Shown here piece after piece: positions 17,199-25,828 of a stretch of DNA of 64,000 nucleotides (positions are counted from its first letter, which is position 1; each line of letters starts with the position of its first letter). Origin of the DNA: a virus. The position numbers and the translations under genes are program-made. The stretch covers positions 1 through 64,000 of IMG/VR virus record IMGVR_UViG_3300020202_000069; one strand, 5' to 3'. The notes under the pieces were generated by a model. That model was not told the DNA's origin. It searched no databases and worked only from the letters and a program-made list of their open reading frames with translations.

Positions 17199-17791
17199 TG
17201 GGTGCTCTTTTTGGCAATGCGACCCGCCACGGCACACGCCGCCCTGTAGGCCATCCACTGGCCGTCGGTGAGGTCGCAGAGAGGGATTCCGAAGTACAGA
17301 TCCGGGCGCTCTGCCGCGTGCCCGAGGCCCACCTCAATGCACCGCCCCAGCGACATGGTGATGGCGATGTTGGCGGGTGCGCCTGCGCCCTCTTCTAGGC
17401 GCTTCATCCAGGTGGTGAAGTGACTCCGGGCGTACGTAGGCGACACGCGGAGGAGGGCGTCTTCCACGGCCCTGGACAGGGCATCGAACTCCCGCGGCGC
17501 GAGCAGGAGCGGCTCGTCCGCAGAGCGGAATACGAGACCCTCCTCCGCGCACAGGGCGAGGTAGATCCGATGACTCCGAAGGCGCGAATAGCGGACCTCG
17601 AGAGACTCGAAGCTCTCTGCCGTATCGACGGCATCGGCCTCCTCGAGACCGCGGAGCCCGCGCACATGGAGCGGCCCGTGCTCGACTCCCGGGATCTCGT
17701 AGTTGACCGGCCACGTGGGGCGCGGCGTGCGGATCAGCAGCCGAAAGAGCCGCGCTGGAGCGACGTCAGCCGGCGGCTCGCCACGCATCAC
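17195..17791 (-). CDS. tail assembly chaperone, upstream (G-like) frame
   Basis: 198 residues from GTG 17791 or the adjacent ATG 17788. The C-terminal half contains the WMKRLEEGAGAPANI and ITMSLGRCIEVGLGHAAERP segments. It lies directly after the tail tube gene and overlaps the next gene by 4 bases. A CAAAAAG heptamer 10 bases before its stop codon could shift ribosomes into the next frame. Confidence 0.65.
   Translation of the reverse strand: MMRGEPPADVAPARLFRLLIRTPRPTWPVNYEIPGVEHGPLHVRGLRGLEEADAVDTAESFESLEVRYSRLRSHRIYLALCAEEGLVFRSADEPLLLAPREFDALSRAVEDALLRVSPTYARSHFTTWMKRLEEGAGAPANIAITMSLGRCIEVGLGHAAERPDLYFGIPLCDLTDGQWMAYRAACAVAGRIAKKSTQ
17207..17213 (-). other. putative -1 programmed frameshift site
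   Basis: On the minus strand the codons are GCC AAA AAG AGC ACC CAG TGA. Slipping back one base after AAG gives GAG CAC CCA GTG AAC, which is the frame of the next gene. The heptamer is C-AAA-AAG, one base off the strong A-AAA-AAG. Location (end of the first chaperone gene) and direction (-1) are those used by tailed phages. Confidence 0.55.
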
Positions 17792-17793
17792 GG

Positions 17794-18174
17794 TCAGTCA
17801 AAGTTGCCCGGTCCGCCATGGAACTCGAAGGAGAACTCCACGGTCTTACCGACCCCCGAGGAGATCTTCGGCTTGCGGATGAAGCCTTCGCTGATCAGCG
17901 ACTTCCCGGTCGCGGCGCTCTGGAACTTCATCTCTACGATCTCCGAGTCGTTGGCCTTCTGAAAGGCGTCGAACTCGAAGCCGCTGGACGGCACTACGTT
18001 GGTCAGGTTGGCCATCACCTTCTTAGGGCTCGGGGTCTGCCCGGCGAAGCCCTTGGCAACGGTCATGACGTCTTGATCGTCGCTCTCGAGGGTGAGTTCG
18101 ACCTGTTGGTTCTCCGAGAGGAGCGCGCCATTCGCGAACACGAAAAATTGATCGTACAGCGTGACCGACGCCAT
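17794..18174 (-). CDS. tail tube protein
   Basis: 126 residues, close to Mu gpM length. All-beta pattern (FVFANGALLSENQQVELTLE at about 10-29), then MTVAKGFAGQTPSPKKVMAN, and a final beta strand KTVEFSFEFHGGP. Located between sheath and chaperones as in Mu. It polymerises as the inner tube of the contractile tail. Confidence 0.8.
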   Translation of the reverse strand: MASVTLYDQFFVFANGALLSENQQVELTLESDDQDVMTVAKGFAGQTPSPKKVMANLTNVVPSSGFEFDAFQKANDSEIVEMKFQSAATGKSLISEGFIRKPKISSGVGKTVEFSFEFHGGPGNFD

Positions 18175-18183
18175 GGGAGGACC

Positions 18184-19740
18184 TCACTGCGCCGCGCTGA
18201 CGTCGCGCAGCGTGAATTCGGCCTTGTTGTTGTGCTCGACCGCGACGAGATCGACCTGGACGCTGATACCGCCGGTGATCTTCCGCGCGACGATCGAGTT
18301 CTTTTGCTGGGTCACCGTACTGGGATCCAGAATGGGCCCCAGGTACGTTCCACCGACCGGCGCAGCGCTCGTGAGGTCGTCGATCACCGAGGCGACAAGC
18401 CCACGAACCGAGCTCGGGTACGTCGTCTTCGGGAGCGGCTTCTGCCCCTGAGGAGGATCCGCGGCGAGGAAGGGTTGACGCTGGGCGGCGTACTTCGCCT
18501 GGATCTGCTCCCAGGCAAAGTCGATCGCGCTCGGGATATGCCCCTCGCGAACCCGGTAGTCGTTGGTAGTCGTTCCAGGCACGAGGCTCTTGCTCGTGAC
18601 CTGACGAACGATGAACGGAGCGCCGAGCGTGGTGAACGAGATCGGGCAGATCCCGTTGTTGAGGGCGTTCCGGATCTCGGTCGTGGTCGGCACGTCGTTC
18701 TTATCGTTCGGCGGAGGAACGAAGAAGGGTGTCGAGTCGCCGTTCGCGTAGCCGGTGAGATTCGCGCTGGGATGCAGGATCTGCTGCTGGCGCATCACCG
18801 CGGTGCAGTGCGCTGCGAGCATGCCGGGGGTCCAGTCGTTATTTTCTTGCCACCAGAAGAAGGCGCGCGAGCTGTTGGCCGCCGAAGAGGTTGCGACCGC
18901 GATGGCCTGGGAGTTGGTACCGACCAAACCGAAGCACACAAGCTGGCTCCTGCCATTGATCGGCAGAGCTTGTGTGGTGATGTTCGTGATGTGCTCGCCG
19001 ATCCCGTTGTCGGTCGCTGTCACGGCGCCCGTCGCGTGCTTCGGGCTGATCTGGTAGTAGAACGTGCCCGCAGTCACAGCCGCAGCGAAGGCGTTCGTGA
19101 AGTCGTCGGTGCCGCTGCCATTGGTGACCGAGCCCTTGGTGCAGGTCGAGCCGACGCTCTTGCGGTAGGTGACACGCAGACGGTTCAGGACCAGATTACC
19201 GCGGTCCCCCGTATTGGCGCAGGTGACGTCGACGATCTTGGCATCGCCGCCATTGACGGCCGCCGTGAACGGCCAGGTGCCCTGCTCGGCGTTGTTGATG
19301 GTCGAAACGAGGTTCGTGGCCTGTGTCTCAGGTGAGTCACCGGATGCGACAGCAAACGAGGCTGTGAATCCACCCCACTTGACATCGACCGTCGTCGTGT
19401 CCGTGGCTGCTGTCGCGAAGGTGAACTGCACCGTGCCCGCTGATCCGCCACCGGGCTCCGCCACCGCGATCGCGTAGATGGTCGCATTCTGATCGACCAT
19501 CGTATAGGTCCGGTATTGCTGGTAGATCTCGGAGCGAGCCCCGAAACGATCCTTGCAGTCCTGATCGCTCTGGATCGGGTCTCCGATCGTGGTGGCGGTT
19601 TCGCTGCCCGCGCTGGTCTTGTTCCCATAGATCAAGACGTAGCGTTCGCCACCTGCACCGAGGGACTCGCCTGCGCCGAGGATGATCTCCCGGCGGATAC
19701 TCGGGGTCGGATCGTTGGGATCGACGCCTGTGAGAGGCAT
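18184..19740 (-). CDS. contractile tail sheath protein (Mu gpL-like)
   Basis: 518 residues. The N-terminal segment (RREIILGAGESLGAGGERYV) with NKTSAGSETATTIGDP (residues 40-55) is typical of gpL-like sheaths. The C-terminal part with the RVREGHIPSAIDFAWEQIQ helix matches the subtilisin-like sheath domain. This shows the tail is contractile. Four bases separate it from the upstream 90-residue gene. Confidence 0.9.
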   Translation of the reverse strand: MPLTGVDPNDPTPSIRREIILGAGESLGAGGERYVLIYGNKTSAGSETATTIGDPIQSDQDCKDRFGARSEIYQQYRTYTMVDQNATIYAIAVAEPGGGSAGTVQFTFATAATDTTTVDVKWGGFTASFAVASGDSPETQATNLVSTINNAEQGTWPFTAAVNGGDAKIVDVTCANTGDRGNLVLNRLRVTYRKSVGSTCTKGSVTNGSGTDDFTNAFAAAVTAGTFYYQISPKHATGAVTATDNGIGEHITNITTQALPINGRSQLVCFGLVGTNSQAIAVATSSAANSSRAFFWWQENNDWTPGMLAAHCTAVMRQQQILHPSANLTGYANGDSTPFFVPPPNDKNDVPTTTEIRNALNNGICPISFTTLGAPFIVRQVTSKSLVPGTTTNDYRVREGHIPSAIDFAWEQIQAKYAAQRQPFLAADPPQGQKPLPKTTYPSSVRGLVASVIDDLTSAAPVGGTYLGPILDPSTVTQQKNSIVARKITGGISVQVDLVAVEHNNKAEFTLRDVSAAQ

Positions 19741-19743
19741 GGG

Positions 19744-20016
19744 CTATCCCTCCGCGTGCGCAAGAGCCCTGGAGGCCTCTGCGTGGTTGATGGCGATGGT
19801 CTCTCCCAGGATCTCGAGCTCGCCTTTCGAGGCGGCGCTCCGGAGGTCCTGGTGATCCGTCACGATCTCGACCGTCGGCTCGAAGAGGTCGACGTAGTTG
19901 GCATTCTTCGGCGGATCGACCTTGCGCTTCTGGCCGATGTGACGATGGCGATCATCGATGTGGGGATTCGGCACGAGCGTGCCGACCTTCCCCCGCACCT
20001 TTAGGTATCGAGGCAT
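19744..20016 (-). CDS. small conserved tail-region protein before sheath
   Basis: 90 residues. Basic first half (MPRYLKVRGKVGTLVPNP) and a helical, acidic end. It takes the position of Mu gp38 / DUF2635, the short gene just upstream of the sheath, but clear sequence identity to DUF2635 is not obvious to me. Probably a neck or sheath-assembly protein. Confidence 0.55.
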   Translation of the reverse strand: MPRYLKVRGKVGTLVPNPHIDDRHRHIGQKRKVDPPKNANYVDLFEPTVEIVTDHQDLRSAASKGELEILGETIAINHAEASRALAHAEG

Positions 20017-20056
20017 GGGTGTTTCCGCAGCGCCGCGAAGGGGCGACGCAAAAGGG

Positions 20057-20569
20057 TCAGAGCATCAGATGGGAGGCGCGGTGCAGCCAGTTCGTCCCGT
20101 CGAAGTAGCCGACGAACCGCGCGCGCTGGGAGACAGGCATCGTGCAGAGCGTGCCAGCACCAGGACCACCGTTAACGATCGCGTAGGTGTAGGCACCCAC
20201 GTCGAGCCGTACAACCTCGATCCAATCTCCGTTGACGGCACCGGTAGTACCGAGGGTGAGTTGTGCGTTTCCGGTGAGCGTGCTGGCGGGGAGTACGCGG
20301 TAGCGATTTCCGCTGACGTAGATCGTGGCATTTCCGGCAGCGAGATCAGCGCCCTTGTCGGGTCGACGCTGCCGAATCCATGTGCCCGGCGTGCCGCCCG
20401 TGTGCTCGAGGACGTTGATGTGGTCGACCGTCTCCGCGGAGCCCGGCACCCATCGGAAGACCTCGGGTAGGTCAAGCGGTATGGCGTAGTGCTCGACGCC
20501 TGGACCTTGGGCGCTCTCGATAGTGGCGATCGAGGGGAAGATGGTCGCGGCTCGACGCGGGTAGGTCAC
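20057..20569 (-). CDS. neck-region beta-rich protein
   Basis: 170 residues from GTG 20569, overlapping the upstream stop as GTGA; the longer frame upstream is Arg-rich and not protein-like. The product (VTYPRRAATIFPSIATIE) has many short strands and a Gly-rich C-terminal half (VGAYTYAIVNGGPGAGTLC). Such beta domains occur in neck or decoration proteins. Family not recognised. Confidence 0.6.
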   Translation of the reverse strand: MTYPRRAATIFPSIATIESAQGPGVEHYAIPLDLPEVFRWVPGSAETVDHINVLEHTGGTPGTWIRQRRPDKGADLAAGNATIYVSGNRYRVLPASTLTGNAQLTLGTTGAVNGDWIEVVRLDVGAYTYAIVNGGPGAGTLCTMPVSQRARFVGYFDGTNWLHRASHLML

Positions 20570-21366
20570 AGGTCCTCGGAGCCGTCCGGCGCAGGCAGGT
20601 AGCCCTGGAGGTAGTCCGCAGCGTTGAAGAGATCGCCGGTCTCCTCCGTGCGAACCGTCACGAGGATGTCGGTCGCCACATCCTGCTCCTCGAACGTGTC
20701 GAGCCGTATGGGCTCTAGGACTCTCACGGATGCTCGTAGACACGGATGCCCGGATTGGACCCCGTACGATGAGCCGGTCCGTGGCCGTGAAACGCCGTCG
20801 CGGCCCGTGGTACTGGCAGCACTGCGCACTCCAGCTTGCACGATCTCGCTCAGGAGCCCCTCGTCTCCACCTAGATATTCTAGTTTGATAAGGTCCAAGA
20901 CCTGGGCGATACCAAGACCGTTCTGATAACTCGGGTGGCCCATGCGAGAGACGGACCTTGCGAGCGCAGCATCGACGGACGTAATCAGACCCGAGTACGT
21001 GCGCACCTCGTCAATGGAGACGATCCGATCGTACACATAGAGCAGGGTGAAGTTTCGCTGGCGAGCATCGCGAGTCGTGGTCCACTCGACGAACTCCGAT
21101 CGACCTTCCTGCCACAAGAACAGTGCGGGCAGATTATGTGCAGCGATGACCGATGCCGGATTGAACGCATATCGATTTCCGGTCGGACATGCGTCGGCGA
21201 CTGGGCGCTTGGTCATCGTTGCCAACTTTGCGTCCAGTGCCCACTTGATCCAGAACCCGAAGTAGTCGAGGAGCCCCGTAGTTGTAGGATCAGGGAATGC
21301 CGCGTCCGCCAAGCCGGCGGGGACCGGCAGCGCCAGATCCGCAACAGTGCTCGCGGGGTTGGGCAT
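20566..21366 (-). CDS. head-tail joining region protein (position of Mu gp37)
   Basis: 266 residues. Mixed alpha/beta with ALFLWQEGRSEFVEWTTTRD (residues 80-99) and NFTLLYVYDRIVSIDEVRTY (105-124), which suggest the beta core of a tail-completion protein. It follows the gp36-like gene and a 59-residue gene, where Mu has gp37. Mu gp37 is shorter, so equivalence is positional only. Confidence 0.55.
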   Translation of the reverse strand: MPNPASTVADLALPVPAGLADAAFPDPTTTGLLDYFGFWIKWALDAKLATMTKRPVADACPTGNRYAFNPASVIAAHNLPALFLWQEGRSEFVEWTTTRDARQRNFTLLYVYDRIVSIDEVRTYSGLITSVDAALARSVSRMGHPSYQNGLGIAQVLDLIKLEYLGGDEGLLSEIVQAGVRSAASTTGRDGVSRPRTGSSYGVQSGHPCLRASVRVLEPIRLDTFEEQDVATDILVTVRTEETGDLFNAADYLQGYLPAPDGSEDL

Positions 21367-21369
21367 GAC

Positions 21370-21549
21370 TCAGATCCGGATCGTGCTTGCGTCTTCGTCG
21401 CGAAAAGTTGTCGGGGACTCACGACGCCTGCCCAGCCCTCGTATCGCAGCCCATCGCGCAACCTCGGCATCCGTCAGGATGGCCGCGTCGCGGCCATAGA
21501 AGGCACGGAGGTCGGGTGCGTAATGGGCACGGATCTCGTTTACATTCAT
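21370..21549 (-). CDS. 59-residue protein between gp36-like and gp37-position genes
   Basis: Starts at ATG 21549, three bases after the gp36-like stop, and ends at TGA 21370, three bases before the next ATG. This exact tiling marks it as a real gene. The product begins MNVNEIRAHYAPDLRAFYG and continues with a DAEVARWAAIRG helix and a basic RRR segment. Function unknown. Confidence 0.7.
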   Translation of the reverse strand: MNVNEIRAHYAPDLRAFYGRDAAILTDAEVARWAAIRGLGRRRESPTTFRDEDASTIRI

Positions 21550-21552
21550 CGC

Positions 21553-22020
21553 TCAGAATCCTGCACCATTGTCAGTCCCGTCTGCACTTGGGATCGAGAG
21601 TCGAGGTCCGGTATCAAGCACGACCCCACCCACGTTCTTGGGGGCCGTGGTTGGGTTTGGCTGATCCGGAAGCTTCTGGATCGCTGCCTGGATCCGAAGC
21701 ATCAGCTTGTCAGCACGATCCGCGCGATCCTTGGCTGCGAGTTCAAGCTTGAATTCGCGCATATAGTCCGGGTTGCGCTCATAGGAGTAGGCAACCGCGT
21801 ACTCAAGAGCCGCATGCTTGACCAATTCGTCGACGGATTGGGCAAGGGGCATCCCGTAGAAGCCGATCAGGAAGCTGCGCACCATGGCCTCTGCGCGAGC
21901 GATCACTGCGGCCACGGCAGTTGTGCTCACAACACGAGTATTCGTGTCGTCGAACAGCGCCAGCATCGTTTCTGGCGACAGCGCGTTCTCGAGGTCCGTC
22001 TGGGAGATGTACGTGCCCAC
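21553..22020 (-). CDS. DUF1320 (Mu gp36-like) head-tail connector protein
   Basis: 155 residues. MGTYISQTDLENALSPETML, the RAEAMVRSFLIGFYGMPL segment (residues 43-60), and YSYERNPDYMREFKLE are the signature of DUF1320/gp36. It connects the portal ring to the neck in Mu-like phages. Placed two genes before the neck protein and just after the capsid gene. Confidence 0.85.
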   Translation of the reverse strand: MGTYISQTDLENALSPETMLALFDDTNTRVVSTTAVAAVIARAEAMVRSFLIGFYGMPLAQSVDELVKHAALEYAVAYSYERNPDYMREFKLELAAKDRADRADKLMLRIQAAIQKLPDQPNPTTAPKNVGGVVLDTGPRLSIPSADGTDNGAGF

Positions 22021-22086
22021 GATCGTATCCGCGTCCGAGAGTCGTGGCGCATCAACTCGAGCTGAAGCGTCACGACCCTCCTACGA

Positions 22087-23193
22087 TTACTGGATCGCGC
22101 CCTTGATGTAGCCGCCGACGTTCTGGCTGATGAACTGCTCGGCGTCGTTGTGGGTGACGATGATTACCTGCGAGCCGCGGGGGCCCTTGAAGGGATTGAA
22201 GAAGGCCCGCACCGTCCAGCCGTTGGTGACGGTGCCGCCGAACTCCGTCGGAAGGCTGTTGCCCCCAGCACCGTTCCAGCGGAAGGTCTTCATGGTGGCG
22301 ATATCCATCTCCGAGACATCCTGAGGAGGACGACGCCAGAGGATGACGTCGTTGGCCCAGACATAGGGATAGGCGCCGGTTGAGGGGTTCTTGGCGCGAA
22401 CCTCGCAGACGTGGACGCGAGGGATGTTGAGGAAGGCTGCGAAGGCAGCGCGCTGATCGGGGGTCGGGAGCCCCTGCACGGCCTGCTTGAAGCCGGTGAA
22501 CTTCTGCACCGCGGCGTTGCGGGTGAAGGCGTTCCAGGTGATGAGGTCCATCCCCATGTCCGTGATGGGCATCAGGGCCGCTTCCTGGAGCATCTGGATA
22601 TCCTTGATGGGATCGCTGCTCGAGCCGCCGTTCCACTTGAGGGTGGAATCACCCGAGAGGTCGCGGAGGTGCGTGCTCGTGAAGTTCGTCGCGCTGAACG
22701 ACATGTTCTTCACGCGGACTTCCCGGTTCAGCATCAGCTTGTCCTTGACCATGCGCATCGCCGTGAACTGGATGTTCAGCGGCGCGTCCTGGTTCGAAAG
22801 GACCTCAGTCGGGATGAAGCTCCCAAGGCTGTAGCCGAGGGTGCTGTACCGAGTATTGCTCATCTTGACGCTCACCATGGGCACGTCGGCACCAGGAGCG
22901 ACAACGGTGTTGTCCACCGTGGCGAGCGCATTGTCTGGATCGAACTGGTAGTAGTAGTTCGATGCGTGGTTGACCATCACGGGCGGCGCCACGGCATCGG
23001 CCATGAACTCGGCCGGAGCGTAGCCGTTGATGTAGTTCGAGAGCGCGGCGTCGATGTGCACATCGGAGACGCCGAGATCCATTTTTACGAGCTGACCGGA
23101 AGCGTCGGTCAGCGTGACCGTATTGTTGTGCAGGTCGACCTGCCCGCCGGTGTAGCCGTAGCCGGGCGCGATCGGAATCACGTGTCCATCCAT
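22087..23193 (-). CDS. major capsid protein
   Basis: 368 residues. The order (protease/scaffold, decoration, capsid, gp36) and size fit the HK97-fold shell protein. Features are an N-terminal strand region, a spine-like stretch (YINGYAPAEFMADAVAPPVM at about 53) and an A-domain with SGDSTLKWNGGSSSDPIKDI. Sequence differs from Mu gpT. A good AAGGAAT-type ribosome site lies upstream. Confidence 0.8.
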   Translation of the reverse strand: MDGHVIPIAPGYGYTGGQVDLHNNTVTLTDASGQLVKMDLGVSDVHIDAALSNYINGYAPAEFMADAVAPPVMVNHASNYYYQFDPDNALATVDNTVVAPGADVPMVSVKMSNTRYSTLGYSLGSFIPTEVLSNQDAPLNIQFTAMRMVKDKLMLNREVRVKNMSFSATNFTSTHLRDLSGDSTLKWNGGSSSDPIKDIQMLQEAALMPITDMGMDLITWNAFTRNAAVQKFTGFKQAVQGLPTPDQRAAFAAFLNIPRVHVCEVRAKNPSTGAYPYVWANDVILWRRPPQDVSEMDIATMKTFRWNGAGGNSLPTEFGGTVTNGWTVRAFFNPFKGPRGSQVIIVTHNDAEQFISQNVGGYIKGAIQ

Positions 23194-23226
23194 GATCAGA
23201 ATTCCTTTGGTTCGGCGCTCGGCCGA

Positions 23227-23646
23227 TCAGGCATTGGCGGCATGAGCGATGAGGACCGGCACGGGCTCACCGTCCGAAGCGGTGGCGAGGGCGAGTCCGA
23301 TCTGACGAGTCGCTGCGCCGCAGGTCTTGACCCATCCGAGCTTGGCCGTGGTGTCGGAGGCCTGGAGGAGTTGGCCGTAGGTCACGGCGCCATTGGCCTT
23401 GACGGAGCAGACACCGGCCACGCGGACACGGCCGACTCCGCCGGCTTTGATGGTCTCAACGGTGATGCCGAGGGTACCCGCGACTCCACCGGAGGCCGTG
23501 GGCAGGACGACGCCACCCGGCTCCTTGGTGGGCGGCACGTTGGAGCCGTCCACGAGGACGACGAGGTTCGCGGCGATGTCCGAGGCGCCGTAGTTTTTGA
23601 ACGTAAGATCGATGTTCGGGATGCTCCCGAATTCGGTCGCAGGCAT
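23227..23646 (-). CDS. head decoration protein (DUF2190-like)
   Basis: 139 residues from ATG 23646, 8 bases after AGGAG; the longer frame is leader. The GGVAGTLGITVETIKAGGVG and GAVTYGQLLQASDTTAKLGW strands are typical of DUF2190-type capsid cement proteins. Expected slot between protease/scaffold and capsid. Confidence 0.7.
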   Translation of the reverse strand: MPATEFGSIPNIDLTFKNYGASDIAANLVVLVDGSNVPPTKEPGGVVLPTASGGVAGTLGITVETIKAGGVGRVRVAGVCSVKANGAVTYGQLLQASDTTAKLGWVKTCGAATRQIGLALATASDGEPVPVLIAHAANA

Positions 23647-23779
23647 CTTGCAATCTCCTGTGAGGGGTCGATTGGCCGTCACCCCTCACGGGGTTTGGCG
23701 GAGAACGGACTCATCCCTTCGCCGTCGCGTCGAGAGCGGGCGTTGGGACGAGACAGGTAGTCGTGGAGGAGCGCGCCGC

Positions 23780-25825
23780 TTACTGCGTGCGGAGCGAGCC
23801 CTTCGCGGTGACGAAAGCGAGGTTGAGCGCCTGCTCCCTCGAGATCCCGCGCTCCTTCTGGAGGCGATCCGCGAGCGTGAGCATCTCGATGTGGCTCATC
23901 GCCTGGCCGCCGAGGGCGCCGGGGGCATCCACTGCCACGGGTTGCTGGCGCATCGTGGTGGCGCCTTGATGGGCCGCCGCACCGCCCATGAGCGCCGTGG
24001 CGCCCTGGGTCTGCGCCGGGATGCCCTGGCGCTGCGTGGCGACATTGCGAAGGAGGTGCTGCTGGGACGGCGGGACGGGCGGGTAGAGTTCGTCAAAGGT
24101 CGCGCGGTCCGCCTTGAGCAGGATCCGCATCGCCTTCTTCTCCGCGTCTCCGAGCTTCTTGACGTCCTTGTACGTCTCGAAGGCGGTGTTCACGCGCTCC
24201 TCGACGGCCTGGTCGTCACGCCTCGCGATCTCATCACGGAGGGTCTTGACCTCGGCCTCGGCCGTTGCTGCGCGCTGCTCGGCCAGGGCGACCTTGCTCT
24301 CAGCGTCCTTGAGCTTCAGCGACAACGCAGCGCTCTGCTCTTCGAGCTTCCTGTTGGCATCGGTCAGGGTCGTGACCTTTGCATTGGCCTCGCCGAGCTT
24401 CACTGCGATCTCGGCGCCGTTCTCGGCGGTATCTGACATGGGATGATACTCCTGTTCATGGCGCTCGAGCGCCTGTTCGATCATCTCCTCGACAGCATCG
24501 AGGATGTCGCCGATGGTCGACGTGACGGGCAGCGACATGCATGCCCGCAGATCGGCGCAGTAGGGTTTTAGGTCGACCACCTGGCCGTCCGTCTCGGCCA
24601 TCAGGTCTTCGGTCGCGCATTCCGCCATGGAGCGAAGACGCGCGACCATGCACTTCATGTCGGCGTACTCCGCGAGTTCGCCCATGCGGAGCGCAGCGCG
24701 GAGACGTGCTTTCATGTCGCCTGGAGGGGCGGTCTTGTGGATCATGGTATCTCCGAGTGCGGCGGTGGTAGTTGCCGGCGAGGAGGCTTGGGTGTCTTTG
24801 GCGGCAAGCGGCACCATGCCGTCGAGAAAGGGCTTGTTCGTGAGGCCGCCGCTGGTCATGCGGGCCCCGATCGGTTTGGCTGTCACTCGGTCCTTGGCGC
24901 CGAAGCGGATGGCCGGAGAGAAGTAGCGGTACTTCTTCTGCCGAATGTAGGTCCGAGCCGGCTCGAGCCATTCCACGAGCCCCCAGAGACCTGCGGCGCC
25001 ACGGTTCTCGAGCCGTAGGATCCAGCCCTGCGCCGGAGCGCCCTCGGTTGGAATGCTCCCCTCGGCCGGCTCGGACTCGGAGGCGTGCTCGAAGTCGATC
25101 GGAATACGTCGGTTCTCGGTGGCGTCGAAGTTCCGGACGATCTCATCGAAGATCGCTGGGGTCAGCTCGAAGGGGCCAGCAGGATGCCCCCTGAACGTCC
25201 CGACCTTGGCCACCTGGATCCAGACGAGATGGCTCGCGGCATCGCTGGCCCGGAGGCTCGCTGCTTCCGCGCGGAGAGCTGTCGCCTTGTCGGCATCGCC
25301 CGTGGTCTCGGCCTCGCTCGCCTGCACCTCCAACGCGGCAACCCGCTCGGGGTCGAGGCTCTCGGTGATAGTCTCATCGAGCTCGATGCTAGGCAGCCGA
25401 ACGTCCACGCCATCGGAGCCGTGCATCACCTCGACCCGATGCCCCCCACCGGGGATCAGATCGAACCGCATGTGAAGCCGCCCGCGCCGGAGAGGAGCAG
25501 CGCTGTTCTTCGACTCCTCGTGCTGGATACCGAAACGACGGTACGCCTTCAGGATGTTGCCCCTAATGCGCTCGTAGGTAGCGCGAGGAAGGGAGGCTTT
25601 CTGCTGCTCGAGCCTCGCCATGGCATTGCGCGCATGGGAGGCATCGTGAACCGGGTAGGCCCGCTTCTCCGGCCAGGCGAAGGCGTTCTGGGGCAGCGCC
25701 TTGCGCTTCTTCGTGGAGAGCGGTTTCATGGTCTTTGGCGGAGCCATGGCGGCTTTCTTGGGGCGTACAGCGGCCACCGGCGCATCGACGTGGACGTCGC
25801 CGGGGCCGAGGTTGAACGCGGGCAC
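23780..25825 (-). CDS. Mu gpI-like prohead protease fused to scaffold, with extra N-terminal domain
   Basis: 681 residues, nearly twice Mu gpI (about 361). Residues 30-100 form a basic helical domain (KRKALPQNAFAWPEKRAYPV onwards) resembling DUF6582-type sequences. Residues 195-340 are the gpI-type protease with IPIDFEHAS (catalytic-type His 247) and APAQGWILRLE. Residues 478-560 are a long coiled coil, the usual scaffold part, followed by a Gln/Ala-rich linker and a terminal helix. It should cleave itself and head proteins during maturation. Confidence 0.85.
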   Translation of the reverse strand: MPAFNLGPGDVHVDAPVAAVRPKKAAMAPPKTMKPLSTKKRKALPQNAFAWPEKRAYPVHDASHARNAMARLEQQKASLPRATYERIRGNILKAYRRFGIQHEESKNSAAPLRRGRLHMRFDLIPGGGHRVEVMHGSDGVDVRLPSIELDETITESLDPERVAALEVQASEAETTGDADKATALRAEAASLRASDAASHLVWIQVAKVGTFRGHPAGPFELTPAIFDEIVRNFDATENRRIPIDFEHASESEPAEGSIPTEGAPAQGWILRLENRGAAGLWGLVEWLEPARTYIRQKKYRYFSPAIRFGAKDRVTAKPIGARMTSGGLTNKPFLDGMVPLAAKDTQASSPATTTAALGDTMIHKTAPPGDMKARLRAALRMGELAEYADMKCMVARLRSMAECATEDLMAETDGQVVDLKPYCADLRACMSLPVTSTIGDILDAVEEMIEQALERHEQEYHPMSDTAENGAEIAVKLGEANAKVTTLTDANRKLEEQSAALSLKLKDAESKVALAEQRAATAEAEVKTLRDEIARRDDQAVEERVNTAFETYKDVKKLGDAEKKAMRILLKADRATFDELYPPVPPSQQHLLRNVATQRQGIPAQTQGATALMGGAAAHQGATTMRQQPVAVDAPGALGGQAMSHIEMLTLADRLQKERGISREQALNLAFVTAKGSLRTQ

Positions 25826-25828
25826 GGA

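Noticed and set aside
17818-19335. 505-codon plus-strand frame
   Set aside because: Antisense to the tail sheath and tube genes, which carry clear family features.
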